Origin: Mangrovibacterium diazotrophicum
GTDB lineage: Bacteria > Bacteroidota > Bacteroidia > Bacteroidales > Prolixibacteraceae
Direction: 5' to 3'
DNA: 64,000 nt
NCBI RefSeq assembly: GCF_003610535.1
Contig: NZ_RAPN01000004.1
Coordinates: forward strand, 1-64,000
Positions within the stretch are counted from its first letter, which is position 1. Each line of letters starts with the position of its first letter. Below, piece by piece: positions 42,503-50,760 of the stretch. A program made the translations under genes and the position numbers. The notes beneath the pieces were generated by a model. It was not told the origin of the DNA, searched no databases, and saw only the letters and a program-made list of their open reading frames with translations.

Positions 42503-43405
42503 TTATTTTACTTCTATAACTGCGTATTTTGAAATTTTCCAGAACTCTTGTGGGTTGTCGATTTGCAGGTAAGCAATCTGACCTTCTTCTTCAACCAGTG
42601 AGTAAGAGTCTGATGGGTGTTCCGAAATTACCTCAGCTTTCTTTGTATGCAGCGGGATAATTTTCGTGTCGCGGATGTCAAGGCTTGTGAAGTAGTCCTC
42701 GTCAAGGTTGTTGTTAACTACTTTGTTTGATCCGATTCCCAGGAAACCACCTTCTTTATCTAATAGTCCTTTGTCTCTCAGTTCTTTGTATGTGCCGTAA
42801 GCAACGTGGCCGGTGTTCAACTCATTGGTTCTCTCAACCAATCTTCCCGATTCACGGCTCAGCGAGTCGTTTTGAACAGTCATAGCTGCGTTCAGTTCAT
42901 TCACTTTTGTTTCGAACTCAGCAATTTGGAAATCTTTCTGTTCTACCAGTTGTTGCAGTTCAGCGATTTGGCTGTTTTGGCTGTTAATGCTTTCATTCAG
43001 CGCTGCAATTCGGCGTTCGAACGCGTGTAAGTTTATTCCCGACTTTTTCAATTTAGCTTCCAGCTCTTCGATTTTTTTGCTGCTTTCGTCCAGCATCGTG
43101 TTCATCAGAGCAATGTCAGAAACTAATTCTTCTTTTTGATTTTTAACACCTTCGCCGGTTTCAATTGAAAGTTGACTTCTTTTCTCTTTCACGAATGTCA
43201 GGTTCTTTTCAATTTCTGCAAATGTGTTTTCCATGTCGTTGAGCACCGAGTCTTTCATCTGCATTTGTTGGAAAAGATCAGACTTTTCACTTGCCAATGA
43301 TTTCAGTTGAGCTTCTTTCTGTGTGTAAACATACACACCTCCAATTACTGCAACTACTACAATTACGGCCGCAATAATTATTGTACTAATTTGTTTTTTG
43401 TTCAT
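42503..43405 (-). CDS. Coiled-coil inner-membrane protein of unknown function
   Basis: A 300-residue protein. A single N-terminal membrane helix (TIIIAAVIVVVAVIGGVYVYTQ, residues ~8-28) is followed by ~170 residues of heptad-patterned coiled coil (KKIEELEAKLKKSG, IAALNESINSQNSQIAELQQLVEQKD). A C-terminal globular part from ~200 includes GFLGIGSNKVVNNNLDEDYF and ends EFWKISKYAVIEVK. It is probably anchored by the N terminus with the rest in the periplasm. I know similar proteins in Bacteroidota only as hypothetical. A sigma-54-like promoter lies upstream, beside the sigma-54 activator gene. Confidence 0.75.
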   Translation of the reverse strand: MNKKQISTIIIAAVIVVVAVIGGVYVYTQKEAQLKSLASEKSDLFQQMQMKDSVLNDMENTFAEIEKNLTFVKEKRSQLSIETGEGVKNQKEELVSDIALMNTMLDESSKKIEELEAKLKKSGINLHAFERRIAALNESINSQNSQIAELQQLVEQKDFQIAEFETKVNELNAAMTVQNDSLSRESGRLVERTNELNTGHVAYGTYKELRDKGLLDKEGGFLGIGSNKVVNNNLDEDYFTSLDIRDTKIIPLHTKKAEVISEHPSDSYSLVEEEGQIAYLQIDNPQEFWKISKYAVIEVK

Positions 43406-43492
43406 AGTATAAATCCTCCATAAACTGGTTTATTCTTTTTTCATTTTTTCACTCCGCTTACTAAGCTTTCGCTTTCGCAATCGGTATATATA

Positions 43493-43509
43493 TGCCAATC
43501 CATGTGCCA
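43493..43509 (-). promoter_or_regulatory. Candidate sigma-54 promoter of the coiled-coil gene
   Basis: On the minus strand the sequence reads TGGCAC-ATGGA-TTGGCA. The -24 box is perfect. The -12 box (TTGG where TTGC is expected, with GC one base later) is imperfect. It lies 88 bases before the ATG, next to the gene of a sigma-54 activator, which raises its value. The rest of the 310-base gap 43406-43716 holds only this site and the terminator at its right end. Confidence 0.4.
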
Positions 43510-43650
43510 AAATGAGGTAGTTGTCCTAAGGTGTTGAAAGACAGTGGTTAGTATGCTTGTTGAATTTCGAAACTACTATCAAATTGATAAAAAGATCAAA
43601 ATGAAACGAAGAAATGAGAACGCAGATGAAGGAGAGTAGGTTATAAAGCA

Positions 43651-43691
43651 AAAAAGCAAGAAGGAATGACTTGCATTGCTTCTTGCTTTTT
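43651..43691 (-). terminator. Terminator of the response-regulator gene
   Basis: AAAAAGCAAGAAG pairs with CTTCTTGCTTTTT and, inside, AATG pairs with CATT: a ~17-bp stem with flanking A and T runs. It is 26 bases after the regulator stop and can work in both directions. Confidence 0.9.
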
Positions 43692-43716
43692 GATCGCAGT
43701 TGGCGTCGTATTTTAT

Positions 43717-45075
43717 TTAGGGTGTAACTTTGTCTTCTTTTAGCATTCTGTAAATTGTAGCAACCCCAATGTCGAGCTTGTCAGCCACGAGTTTGGTGTT
43801 GTTATCGTATTTCGCCAGAAATGTTTTAACAATTTTAATGTCGTATTCCCGAAGAGTCATTTCCTGCGCTGTGATATCGGCCATTGCATCGTGTCCGCCA
43901 CCAAATACGATATGGTCGGCCGTGATTTCGGCTTGGTCACAGAGTGTAACAGCCAACTCCATAATCGATTTTAACTCGCGGATGTTGCCGGGAAAAGCGT
44001 ATGACAACAATTTTGCAGACGCTTCGGAACTAAGGCTTCTGACTTCCATCTGGTTTTCGCTGCAGAATTGTTGGATAAAGTGTTTGGCTAAAATCACTAC
44101 ATCGTTTCCACGTGCGCGCAATGGGGGGAGTTCGATCGGAAGTCCATAGAGACGATAATAAAGATCCTGGCGGAAATTGCCGTTTTTGACTTCTTCCAAT
44201 AAATTTTTATTGGTGGCAATAATAATCCGGCAGTCTGTTTTTACCGGCGCGTTACTTCCCACGCGGATCACTTCTTTTTCCTGCAATGCTCTCAGTAACT
44301 TAGCCTGAAGAGAAATGTCCATTTCAGCCATTTCATCCAGGAATAACGTTCCTCCGTTGGCTTCTTCAAACTTCCCGATCCGGCGGAAGTTGGCCCCGGT
44401 AAATGCACCTTTTTCGTGCCCGAACAATTCGCTCTCAATCAAATCTTTCGGGATCGCTGCCACATTCACCGCTACGAAAGGTTTTTTGGAACGGTTTGAA
44501 TTGTAATGAATCGCCTTGGCAACTAACTCTTTTCCTGTTCCGGTTTCTCCGGTTACCGTCACTGTAATGTTTGTGCGCGTGGCTTTATCAATTAATTCGA
44601 AGATGTGCTGAGCAGCCGGGCTGTTGCCGATAATCGTATTTTGGTAGCTGTATTTTTGCTTCACTTCTTTCCGGAGACTCACAATTTCCTTTTTCAGGTT
44701 ATTGCGGTTGCGGATATTGGTGATGGTATTCAGCAAACGTTCCTTGATATCGCGCGATTTCACAATGTAGTCGTAAGCGCCTTCTTTCAACAATTCAACG
44801 ACTGTAGCAATATCGTCCTGTTCCGAAATCAGGATAACCTGAATGTCGTCGTTTACTTCCTTGATTTGTTTCAAAACCTCCAAACCTTTCATGTCGGGCA
44901 AACGGTAATCCAACGTAACAACGTCGGGTTGTTCGCTTAACTTCGACAAACATTCTTTGCCTGTTCCAAAGGCGTGGATTTCGTAGTCCGGATTTAAAGA
45001 AAGGTTGTGTACCAGCAGCCGGCGGTACCATTCGTCGTCTTCTACAACGAAAATTTTAAATGCTTTTTCAGCCAT
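43717..45075 (-). CDS. Sigma-54-dependent response regulator (NtrC family)
   Basis: A 452-residue activator. The receiver domain (1-120) has VEDDE and the phosphoacceptor Asp56 in TLDYRLP. The AAA+ domain (~145-380) has Walker A GETGTGKE (176-183), the sigma-54 contact loop GAFTGA (223-228) and Walker B GGTLFLDEM. A FIS-type helix-turn-helix closes it (NTKLVADKLDIGVATIYRMLKE). It should bind upstream DNA and open sigma-54 promoters after phosphorylation. The hybrid kinase gene is 128 bases upstream on the same strand and is the obvious partner. A palindrome in that gap may be its own binding site. Confidence 0.95.
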   Translation of the reverse strand: MAEKAFKIFVVEDDEWYRRLLVHNLSLNPDYEIHAFGTGKECLSKLSEQPDVVTLDYRLPDMKGLEVLKQIKEVNDDIQVILISEQDDIATVVELLKEGAYDYIVKSRDIKERLLNTITNIRNRNNLKKEIVSLRKEVKQKYSYQNTIIGNSPAAQHIFELIDKATRTNITVTVTGETGTGKELVAKAIHYNSNRSKKPFVAVNVAAIPKDLIESELFGHEKGAFTGANFRRIGKFEEANGGTLFLDEMAEMDISLQAKLLRALQEKEVIRVGSNAPVKTDCRIIIATNKNLLEEVKNGNFRQDLYYRLYGLPIELPPLRARGNDVVILAKHFIQQFCSENQMEVRSLSSEASAKLLSYAFPGNIRELKSIMELAVTLCDQAEITADHIVFGGGHDAMADITAQEMTLREYDIKIVKTFLAKYDNNTKLVADKLDIGVATIYRMLKEDKVTP

Positions 45076-45152
45076 ACATTTTTGAGTTTACTCCCAGTTC
45101 TTCATAGGAAAGAGCCGCAATATACTAAGAAATGCGCTTATATTGATAGAAA

Positions 45153-45167
45153 TTCTCAAAATGAGAA
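45153..45167. promoter_or_regulatory. Palindrome TTCTCA-AAA-TGAGAA upstream of the response-regulator gene
   Basis: A perfect 6-bp inverted repeat with a 3-base centre, 77 bases before the regulator ATG. The same 15 bases occur at 56305-56319 upstream of a nitroreductase gene. That makes it a candidate operator of the neighbouring sigma-54 activator (autoregulation here), although binding is not shown. Confidence 0.6.
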
Positions 45168-45203
45168 AGACGTTTGACCTATTTTAACATTTCGGGGAGC
45201 TCG

Positions 45204-47618
45204 TTAGCTGATTTCACTGTTTAGCAGGTTCAGGAATTCCTGAATGCGTAGATCGATTTCGCGGATCAGTTTTTCCAGTTCCGGCCATTCTTCGTTTTCT
45301 GCTCCTTTTTTCTCAAGCTCTTTCAGTTTGGCGTAAAGCTTATTGGCTAGCATGTGTTTGGCAGGTGCAGCCAGTTTGTGTGCGGCATCCACCAAGCCTT
45401 CTTTGTCCTTCAATTCAGTTGACTTTGCCAGGGATTCGCGGCATTTTTGAGCAGATATGACAAACAGATCAACCATTTCTTTGAAGAAACTTTCGTCGTC
45501 ACCCAATATTTTTTTCAATTCGGAAAGACTGAATTCGGGCGTAGCTTTTTCCTGAGTCACTTCCGGCTTAGGCCTGCTGTCTATCTTCTCTTTTAGTTTT
45601 AAAAGAAGCTCAAACAGCGAACGTTCCGGAAACGGTTTTTGCAGGAAATCCCAGATTCCTATTTTTTTGTATCGCTCCTCGTCTTCGGCGCGGTTGGTCG
45701 CCGTTAGCATGGTAATCGCAATATTCGGATCACGGGTCAAAATTTGGGTGCTGGCCTCAAATCCGTCCATGACAGGCATGCGCATATCCATCAGTATCAA
45801 ATCGAAGTGCTCATTCTGTGTCATTTCAACCGCTTCCAGACCATTGGCCGCTTCTTTAAAGGCAACGCCCCATTTGGAAAGGATGTTCTTTAATAAATAC
45901 AGGTTGAAGGCTTCGTCGTCAACCAGGAGCAGGTTGAGGTTTTTAAACCAATCCGGAATTGGTTGCTGCTTTTGCTCGGCTGGTTGGTAAATTCGCTGAT
46001 CTCCCTCGGCGTATGGAATTTCGACCGTGAATCGTGTCCCTTTTCCGACGAGGCTTTTCACCTTTATTTTACCTTCCTGCAAATCAACCAGTTTTTTTAC
46101 GATGGCCAAACCAAGTCCGGCTCCGCGGTGCTTTTGCGAGTTATCGCCATCAAGCTGCACAAACTCTTCAAAAATTTTGTCGATATTTTTCTGCGGAATT
46201 CCAATGCCGGAGTCGACCACATCGACAATTAATTTATAGTGATGGCCAGCCAACTTTTCTTCGGTAGCTTCCAGCGTAATTTTGCCTTTTTCGGTAAATT
46301 TTATGGCATTGGTGAAAAGGTTGATCAGGATTTGTTTCAAACGAACCGGATCTCCCTGGTAAACCCGGTTTTCCGGAATGTCATTTTTCAATACAAGTTC
46401 CAGTTTTTTCGCGCGAGCCGGAACCTGGTGAAGCGTTATCACTTCTTGAAGCAGTTCGACCGGAATAAAGTCAATCTTTTCGAAGGTCATTTTCTGCGAC
46501 TCAATTTTCGAAAAATCGAGCGTGTCATTGACCAGCGTGATGAGGTGATCGGCCGATTTGTAGACAATGTTGAGGTCGGTCTTTAGATCTGTGTCAGTAA
46601 CGCGTTGCAGCATTTGCTCGCTGAGCCCGTAAATTGCATTAACCGGTGTGCGCATTTCGTGGCTCACCGTCGCAACAAACCGTTCTTTGGCTTTGGCCAG
46701 GTTTTCAGCATCGGCACGGGCTTTTTTCAAAATATTTTGGTAGTCCTTATTCTTTTTCAGGTTACGGTAGAAAAGTATGAGAACAATGAGCAGGAGGAGA
46801 ATTGACGCTCCTGTAAACATCACCAGTCGGCGGTAGATTTGTGCAGCCATAAAATCGGCTTCCTGGGTTTTGGTTTCCAGGCGCAGCTGCTCGGCTTGTT
46901 CCAATTGCTCAATCAGCCGGTTAATATTGTCAGTCACCCGAATATTCCGTTCCAGCAGCTTTTTCTCCCTGGCTTGCTGCTCGGTGTTTTCAGTGCTCAT
47001 TTGCTCCTCTATTTCGACAATCTCCTGCTTCAGCTGTTCCTTTTCTTCACTTTTGTCGATAATGATGGGGGCCTTGGTTGTGGTATCCTGTTTCCCGAAT
47101 ACCCGTTTGAAAAAGCCTACCTTTTCGGGTTTTTCAAATTTAATGGTGTCGGGTTGGATGATGGCTGTATCGAGTTTCGAGGCCAGCTTTGCCAGCGGCT
47201 TCTCGGTTTGTTTCTCGATCTTTTGCTTGTGGAGGTTTCGAATTTCGGCCCAAATCACCAGTTTTTGGTTGGAAAGAAGCTGGATGGAATCGATTTGCTG
47301 AATTTCATTCGACTCCGGAATGGCGTAATCTTCGAGGTTGGTCAGCTTTTCCTGGACGCTTTTACTAAGGTTTCGGAATTTGTAAATGTAATTTTCGTTT
47401 CCCGTGAAGCTGAACAGGCGAACAGAGTTTTCGACTTCGCTCAGTTCGGAAGAAATATCTTTGATTAAAAGCAATTTATAATCGGGACGGGCTTCCCGGT
47501 GTATCGAGTCAATGATTTCCGAAAGACTCTTGTAAACCAGGTAACCTGAACCGGCAACTGCTGCACCAATAATAAGGGTTAACAGTGTTATTTGAATTTC
47601 AATCTTGAAAAATTTCAT
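45204..47618 (-). CDS. Hybrid sensor histidine kinase with receiver and HPt domains
   Basis: An 804-residue membrane kinase. Membrane helices at ~8-30 and ~266-284 enclose a ~235-residue periplasmic helical sensor region. Then come HisKA with His320 (VSHEMRTP), a HATPase with N-box LINLFTNAIKF and G-boxes DSGIGIP and HRGAGLGL, a receiver with VDDE and Asp611 (LILMDMRMPVMDG), and a C-terminal HPt domain with His747 (AAHKLAAPAKHM). All phosphorelay residues are present, so phosphate can pass His320-Asp611-His747 and on to Asp56 of the regulator encoded 128 bases downstream. The signal sensed is unknown. Confidence 0.94.
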   Translation of the reverse strand: MKFFKIEIQITLLTLIIGAAVAGSGYLVYKSLSEIIDSIHREARPDYKLLLIKDISSELSEVENSVRLFSFTGNENYIYKFRNLSKSVQEKLTNLEDYAIPESNEIQQIDSIQLLSNQKLVIWAEIRNLHKQKIEKQTEKPLAKLASKLDTAIIQPDTIKFEKPEKVGFFKRVFGKQDTTTKAPIIIDKSEEKEQLKQEIVEIEEQMSTENTEQQAREKKLLERNIRVTDNINRLIEQLEQAEQLRLETKTQEADFMAAQIYRRLVMFTGASILLLLIVLILFYRNLKKNKDYQNILKKARADAENLAKAKERFVATVSHEMRTPVNAIYGLSEQMLQRVTDTDLKTDLNIVYKSADHLITLVNDTLDFSKIESQKMTFEKIDFIPVELLQEVITLHQVPARAKKLELVLKNDIPENRVYQGDPVRLKQILINLFTNAIKFTEKGKITLEATEEKLAGHHYKLIVDVVDSGIGIPQKNIDKIFEEFVQLDGDNSQKHRGAGLGLAIVKKLVDLQEGKIKVKSLVGKGTRFTVEIPYAEGDQRIYQPAEQKQQPIPDWFKNLNLLLVDDEAFNLYLLKNILSKWGVAFKEAANGLEAVEMTQNEHFDLILMDMRMPVMDGFEASTQILTRDPNIAITMLTATNRAEDEERYKKIGIWDFLQKPFPERSLFELLLKLKEKIDSRPKPEVTQEKATPEFSLSELKKILGDDESFFKEMVDLFVISAQKCRESLAKSTELKDKEGLVDAAHKLAAPAKHMLANKLYAKLKELEKKGAENEEWPELEKLIREIDLRIQEFLNLLNSEIS

Positions 47619-47883
47619 CCGTAAAATGCTCTGTTTTTTAGGACACCAGATGAATTGGCATGGACTAATATTCTTTCGGAAAAGTTATATTCATTCTCAC
47701 GCTCATTCCTTGTTTTCCTGTTCGCTGACTTTTGTTTTCTGCAAGTTAGCAGCTTTTTGGTGATGCAAAGTCGATGACTCGTTTTTTGTAATTAAAATAA
47801 CAAAATGCCCCTATGTTGCGGTTCAATTATTTTACAAAAGCTGATCATTTAGTGGTGGCATATCGAAAACAGTGCCGTTTGTG

Positions 47884-48396
47884 CTATTCCTTCTCCAAAA
47901 TCAGCTTTTCGTAAATATGGAAGTTTTCGTCATCGAAAACACAGAAGACGACTGTTTCCGGAAACTCATTTTCAGCCAGAAATTGTTGAATGGTATCAAA
48001 CGCAATTTTCGCAGCCCGATCTTTCGGGAAATTGTAAACCCCCGTACTGATATTTGGAAAGGCAATGGTATCCAGCTTTTTGGCTTTTGCAATTTGAAGG
48101 CTGTTGCGATAGGCGGATGCCAGCAGTTCATCTTCTCCGATTTTGCCTCCGTACCAAACTGGTCCAACGGTATGAATGACAAAGCGACAGGGGAGTTTAT
48201 AGGCCTGTGTGATTTTAGCTTCTCCGGTTTCGCAGCCATTCAGTTTTCGGCATTCCTCCAGCAGGCGTGGGCCAGCAGCCCGGTGAATGGCACCGTCGAC
48301 ACCTCCACCACCCAGCAAACTCTTATTTGCAGCATTTACAATAGCATCAACATGCAACTGCGTGATGTCGTCCTGGTATAATTGGATACGTTTCAT
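47884..48396 (-). CDS. Macro-domain protein (O-acetyl-ADP-ribose deacetylase type)
   Basis: A 170-residue single macro domain. The ADP-ribose-binding motifs are [27 protein letters not shown] (catalytic Asn and Asp region) and [16 protein letters not shown], as in YmdB-like enzymes that deacetylate O-acetyl-ADP-ribose or remove ADP-ribose from proteins. No ADP-ribosyltransferase or DarT toxin is adjacent, so a household role is likely. A plus-strand frame of the same length (47872-48381) is its antisense shadow. Confidence 0.93.
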   Translation of the reverse strand: MKRIQLYQDDITQLHVDAIVNAANKSLLGGGGVDGAIHRAAGPRLLEECRKLNGCETGEAKITQAYKLPCRFVIHTVGPVWYGGKIGEDELLASAYRNSLQIAKAKKLDTIAFPNISTGVYNFPKDRAAKIAFDTIQQFLAENEFPETVVFCVFDDENFHIYEKLILEKE

Positions 48397-48507
48397 TTTT
48401 TTCCTTTAAAATTAAGAGGAAATGAGGGTTGGTCAAATGGAAATACCGAAAATTTCAGGATGAATTTCTTAGCTGAAGACGACTGCGTCCTATTTCTCTC
48501 TTGTTTT

Positions 48508-49410
48508 TTAGTGAGTTCCGAAGCTGATAATGAGGATACCGGCCAGGATGCCCAACAGGTAAAGTCCCTTTTTGCGGATATTGCGCTCGCGGAAAAGAAT
48601 AGCTCCGGTGACGAATGCAACCAAAACTCCACCACGTCGCAAAGCCGAAACAATCGAAATCATGCTATCGGGGATGCTCAGCGAATAGAAATAAGCGAAG
48701 TCGGCAAACAACAGGAAGATGGCAATGAGCGGAATGCTCCAGCGCCACTCAAACGGAGGACGGTTTTCTTTGGGTTTTCGCCAGCGGAACAAGGCGATTG
48801 CAGGCAGCATCACGACAACCTGGTAGAATGAGAACCAGGCTTGCACGGCGATCCGGTCTATTTTTCGCAGGATGAATTTGTCGAAAAGGCCACTTGCTGC
48901 CCCCAAAAGAGTTGCCGCAATAATGCAGAAAATCCAGACGTTGCGTCGAAAGCTGATCCCTTCAAGTTTACCGGCAGTCGATAACAGGTAGAAGAAAACC
49001 AAGGTAACCGCGACACCTAACCACTGCATCAGGTTCAGGCGTTCCTGAAAAATAAGGATGGCACCGATGAGTGTCCAAATTGGGCCGGTAGCGCGAATGG
49101 GCGAGATCAGGGTGATTGGCAAATGTTTCATAGCGTGGAACGCGAAGATCCAGCTGCTGACAACAATCACCGATTTTATCAGAATCAATCCGTGCTCGCG
49201 TGCGGTTATTTGTGGAACGTAAAGGTGAATGGATTGGAAAGCGTCGGGAAAATAAACCGAACCAACGACGATCGGAAAAACGGCAACCGCAGCTGTTACG
49301 GTAGACAGGAAAAGTACCGGCAACACAGCGTTGTGGTTTAGCGACAACTTTTTGAATACATCATACAATCCCAACAAAACGGCCGAAATCAACGCCAGAA
49401 TTACCCACAT
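48508..49410 (-). CDS. EamA/DMT-family transporter (first copy)
   Basis: A 300-residue inner-membrane protein with ten predicted helices in two EamA halves (first: MWVILALISAVLLGLYDVFKK; second from ~145: NVWIFCIIAATLLGAASGLFD). The conserved ISPIRATGPIWTLIGAILIFQERL segment is at the end of the first half. Members move small metabolites out of or into the cell; the substrate cannot be told. The frame opens at a TTG (49431), but the ATG at 49410 is preferred. It is distinct from the EamA gene at 56349-57260. Confidence 0.88.
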   Translation of the reverse strand: MWVILALISAVLLGLYDVFKKLSLNHNAVLPVLFLSTVTAAVAVFPIVVGSVYFPDAFQSIHLYVPQITAREHGLILIKSVIVVSSWIFAFHAMKHLPITLISPIRATGPIWTLIGAILIFQERLNLMQWLGVAVTLVFFYLLSTAGKLEGISFRRNVWIFCIIAATLLGAASGLFDKFILRKIDRIAVQAWFSFYQVVVMLPAIALFRWRKPKENRPPFEWRWSIPLIAIFLLFADFAYFYSLSIPDSMISIVSALRRGGVLVAFVTGAILFRERNIRKKGLYLLGILAGILIISFGTH

Positions 49411-49551
49411 AGTTCCTTGAATTTTGGGCAAAACTATAAGCTTTCGGACGATTGATTTCGCAAATAACTGAAATCTGTCTGAAGATTAATCATTACTTAA
49501 TTCATTACCGAACTGGGAGATGAATGACAGGATAAGCTGGCATCGAATTTC

Positions 49552-50553
49552 TTAAAGCAAGCGTTTCCTAATTGTAAAAGCCTTTGCCGGATTTTCAACC
49601 AGCAATTGGCGGATATCCGCATCCGTAAAACCTTTCGCCTTTAATGCCGGGATCAGGTTTTCAAACAGGGGGGTGTAAGGTTTGAATTCAACTTCGGGAT
49701 TTCCAGGGTCGACGAAGCCGGCATCCTGCGAAATCAGAACTTTATCGAGCAGCTTTTCATTTTTGAACTTCAGCAAAAGTTCCGGATAACCTTCGATCCA
49801 TTTTTCGTCCCAGCCATATTTATCTAACGAGATCCAACATCCCAGTTTGGCTGCTTTTATCAGCAGATCCTGATCTTTATCATCGGAAGCGTGTGTCCAG
49901 ATAAATGCTTCGGGTGAAACGCCTTCTTCTTTCAAAATATCCAGCTGCTGCATGGCGGCAATGGCTGGTCCACTGTGCGACATGATGGTCACTCCGGTGG
50001 CTTTGTGAGCAATTGCTGCAGCTCGTGTCAGGCAAGAGTGAAACTCGGAAAGTGGTTTGCGGTTAACACCAATTTTGATAAAACCCGGTTTGACGTCGGT
50101 GCCATCAATTCCGTTATTGAACTCGTCGATCCAGATTGATGCAATGGAATCAGCCGTCATGAGCAAGATTTCTTTTGGAATGAAGAAGTTGTTTCTGGCT
50201 CCGTAAAACCCGGTGTTTGTCAGAATTTGGATGCCGGATTTCTTCGATAGTTCTTGCAACAGGCGCACATTCCGCCCCAAATAAGCAGGAGTGCATTCGG
50301 CCAATGATTTCACGCCGTAAGCTTTCAGCTTTTCTAATTCGGGAAGAATAATTTTGATGGCATCTTCAGTATTGTAGGTGTCCGGTTGTTTGTCCTCTTT
50401 CCGGTAGAAGTCAACGAGGAAATGCTCGTGCTCGAGGCAAACACCCAATTCACTGGCTTTAATGGGGCCGTTAACGGTTATGATTTGATTGTTGGCTGGC
50501 TGGCACGAAATCAATATTGAAATCAGTGCCAATCCAAGTAGGAGGCGTCGCAT
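49552..50553 (-). CDS. Phosphotriesterase-family lipoprotein (metal-dependent amidohydrolase)
   Basis: A 333-residue protein with a lipoprotein signal (MRRLLLGLALISILISCQ, lipobox Cys17). The TIM-barrel hydrolase has the binuclear metal ligands of the PTE family: HEH near the N terminus (CLEHEHFLVDF), a candidate carboxylated Lys in KPGFIKIG, His in MSHSGPA and WTHASDD, and Asp in SQDAG. Homologues include phosphotriesterase-like lactonases; the natural substrate here is unknown. A TTG-started frame reaches 50610, but the ATG at 50553 opens the signal sequence. It is probably in the periplasm, lipid-anchored. Confidence 0.9.
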   Translation of the reverse strand: MRRLLLGLALISILISCQPANNQIITVNGPIKASELGVCLEHEHFLVDFYRKEDKQPDTYNTEDAIKIILPELEKLKAYGVKSLAECTPAYLGRNVRLLQELSKKSGIQILTNTGFYGARNNFFIPKEILLMTADSIASIWIDEFNNGIDGTDVKPGFIKIGVNRKPLSEFHSCLTRAAAIAHKATGVTIMSHSGPAIAAMQQLDILKEEGVSPEAFIWTHASDDKDQDLLIKAAKLGCWISLDKYGWDEKWIEGYPELLLKFKNEKLLDKVLISQDAGFVDPGNPEVEFKPYTPLFENLIPALKAKGFTDADIRQLLVENPAKAFTIRKRLL

Positions 50554-50760
50554 CTTTTTTTCTTCAAAGGTAAAGATTGAAAATATCATTTGCTCGTATT
50601 TATGCAACATAAAACGGTGTAGCTGCAGGTTTCCGGTTATCTGCTATGGTTTTTCAAATCAGTAAAAGTAATTACTACTTTTATTTTATATCTTGCGTGG
50701 ATTGAAACGGTTCAAACTAACGATTCAATCAATTTACAAATACCATTAAACACTCAAACC

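Noticed and set aside
46839-47468. Plus-strand frame of 209 codons in the hybrid-kinase gene
   Set aside because: Antisense to the kinase sensor and linker; Leu/Phe-rich composition arises from reversed Lys/Glu codons.
47872-48381. Plus-strand frame of 169 codons over the macro-domain gene
   Set aside because: Antisense shadow of a well-supported macro domain.
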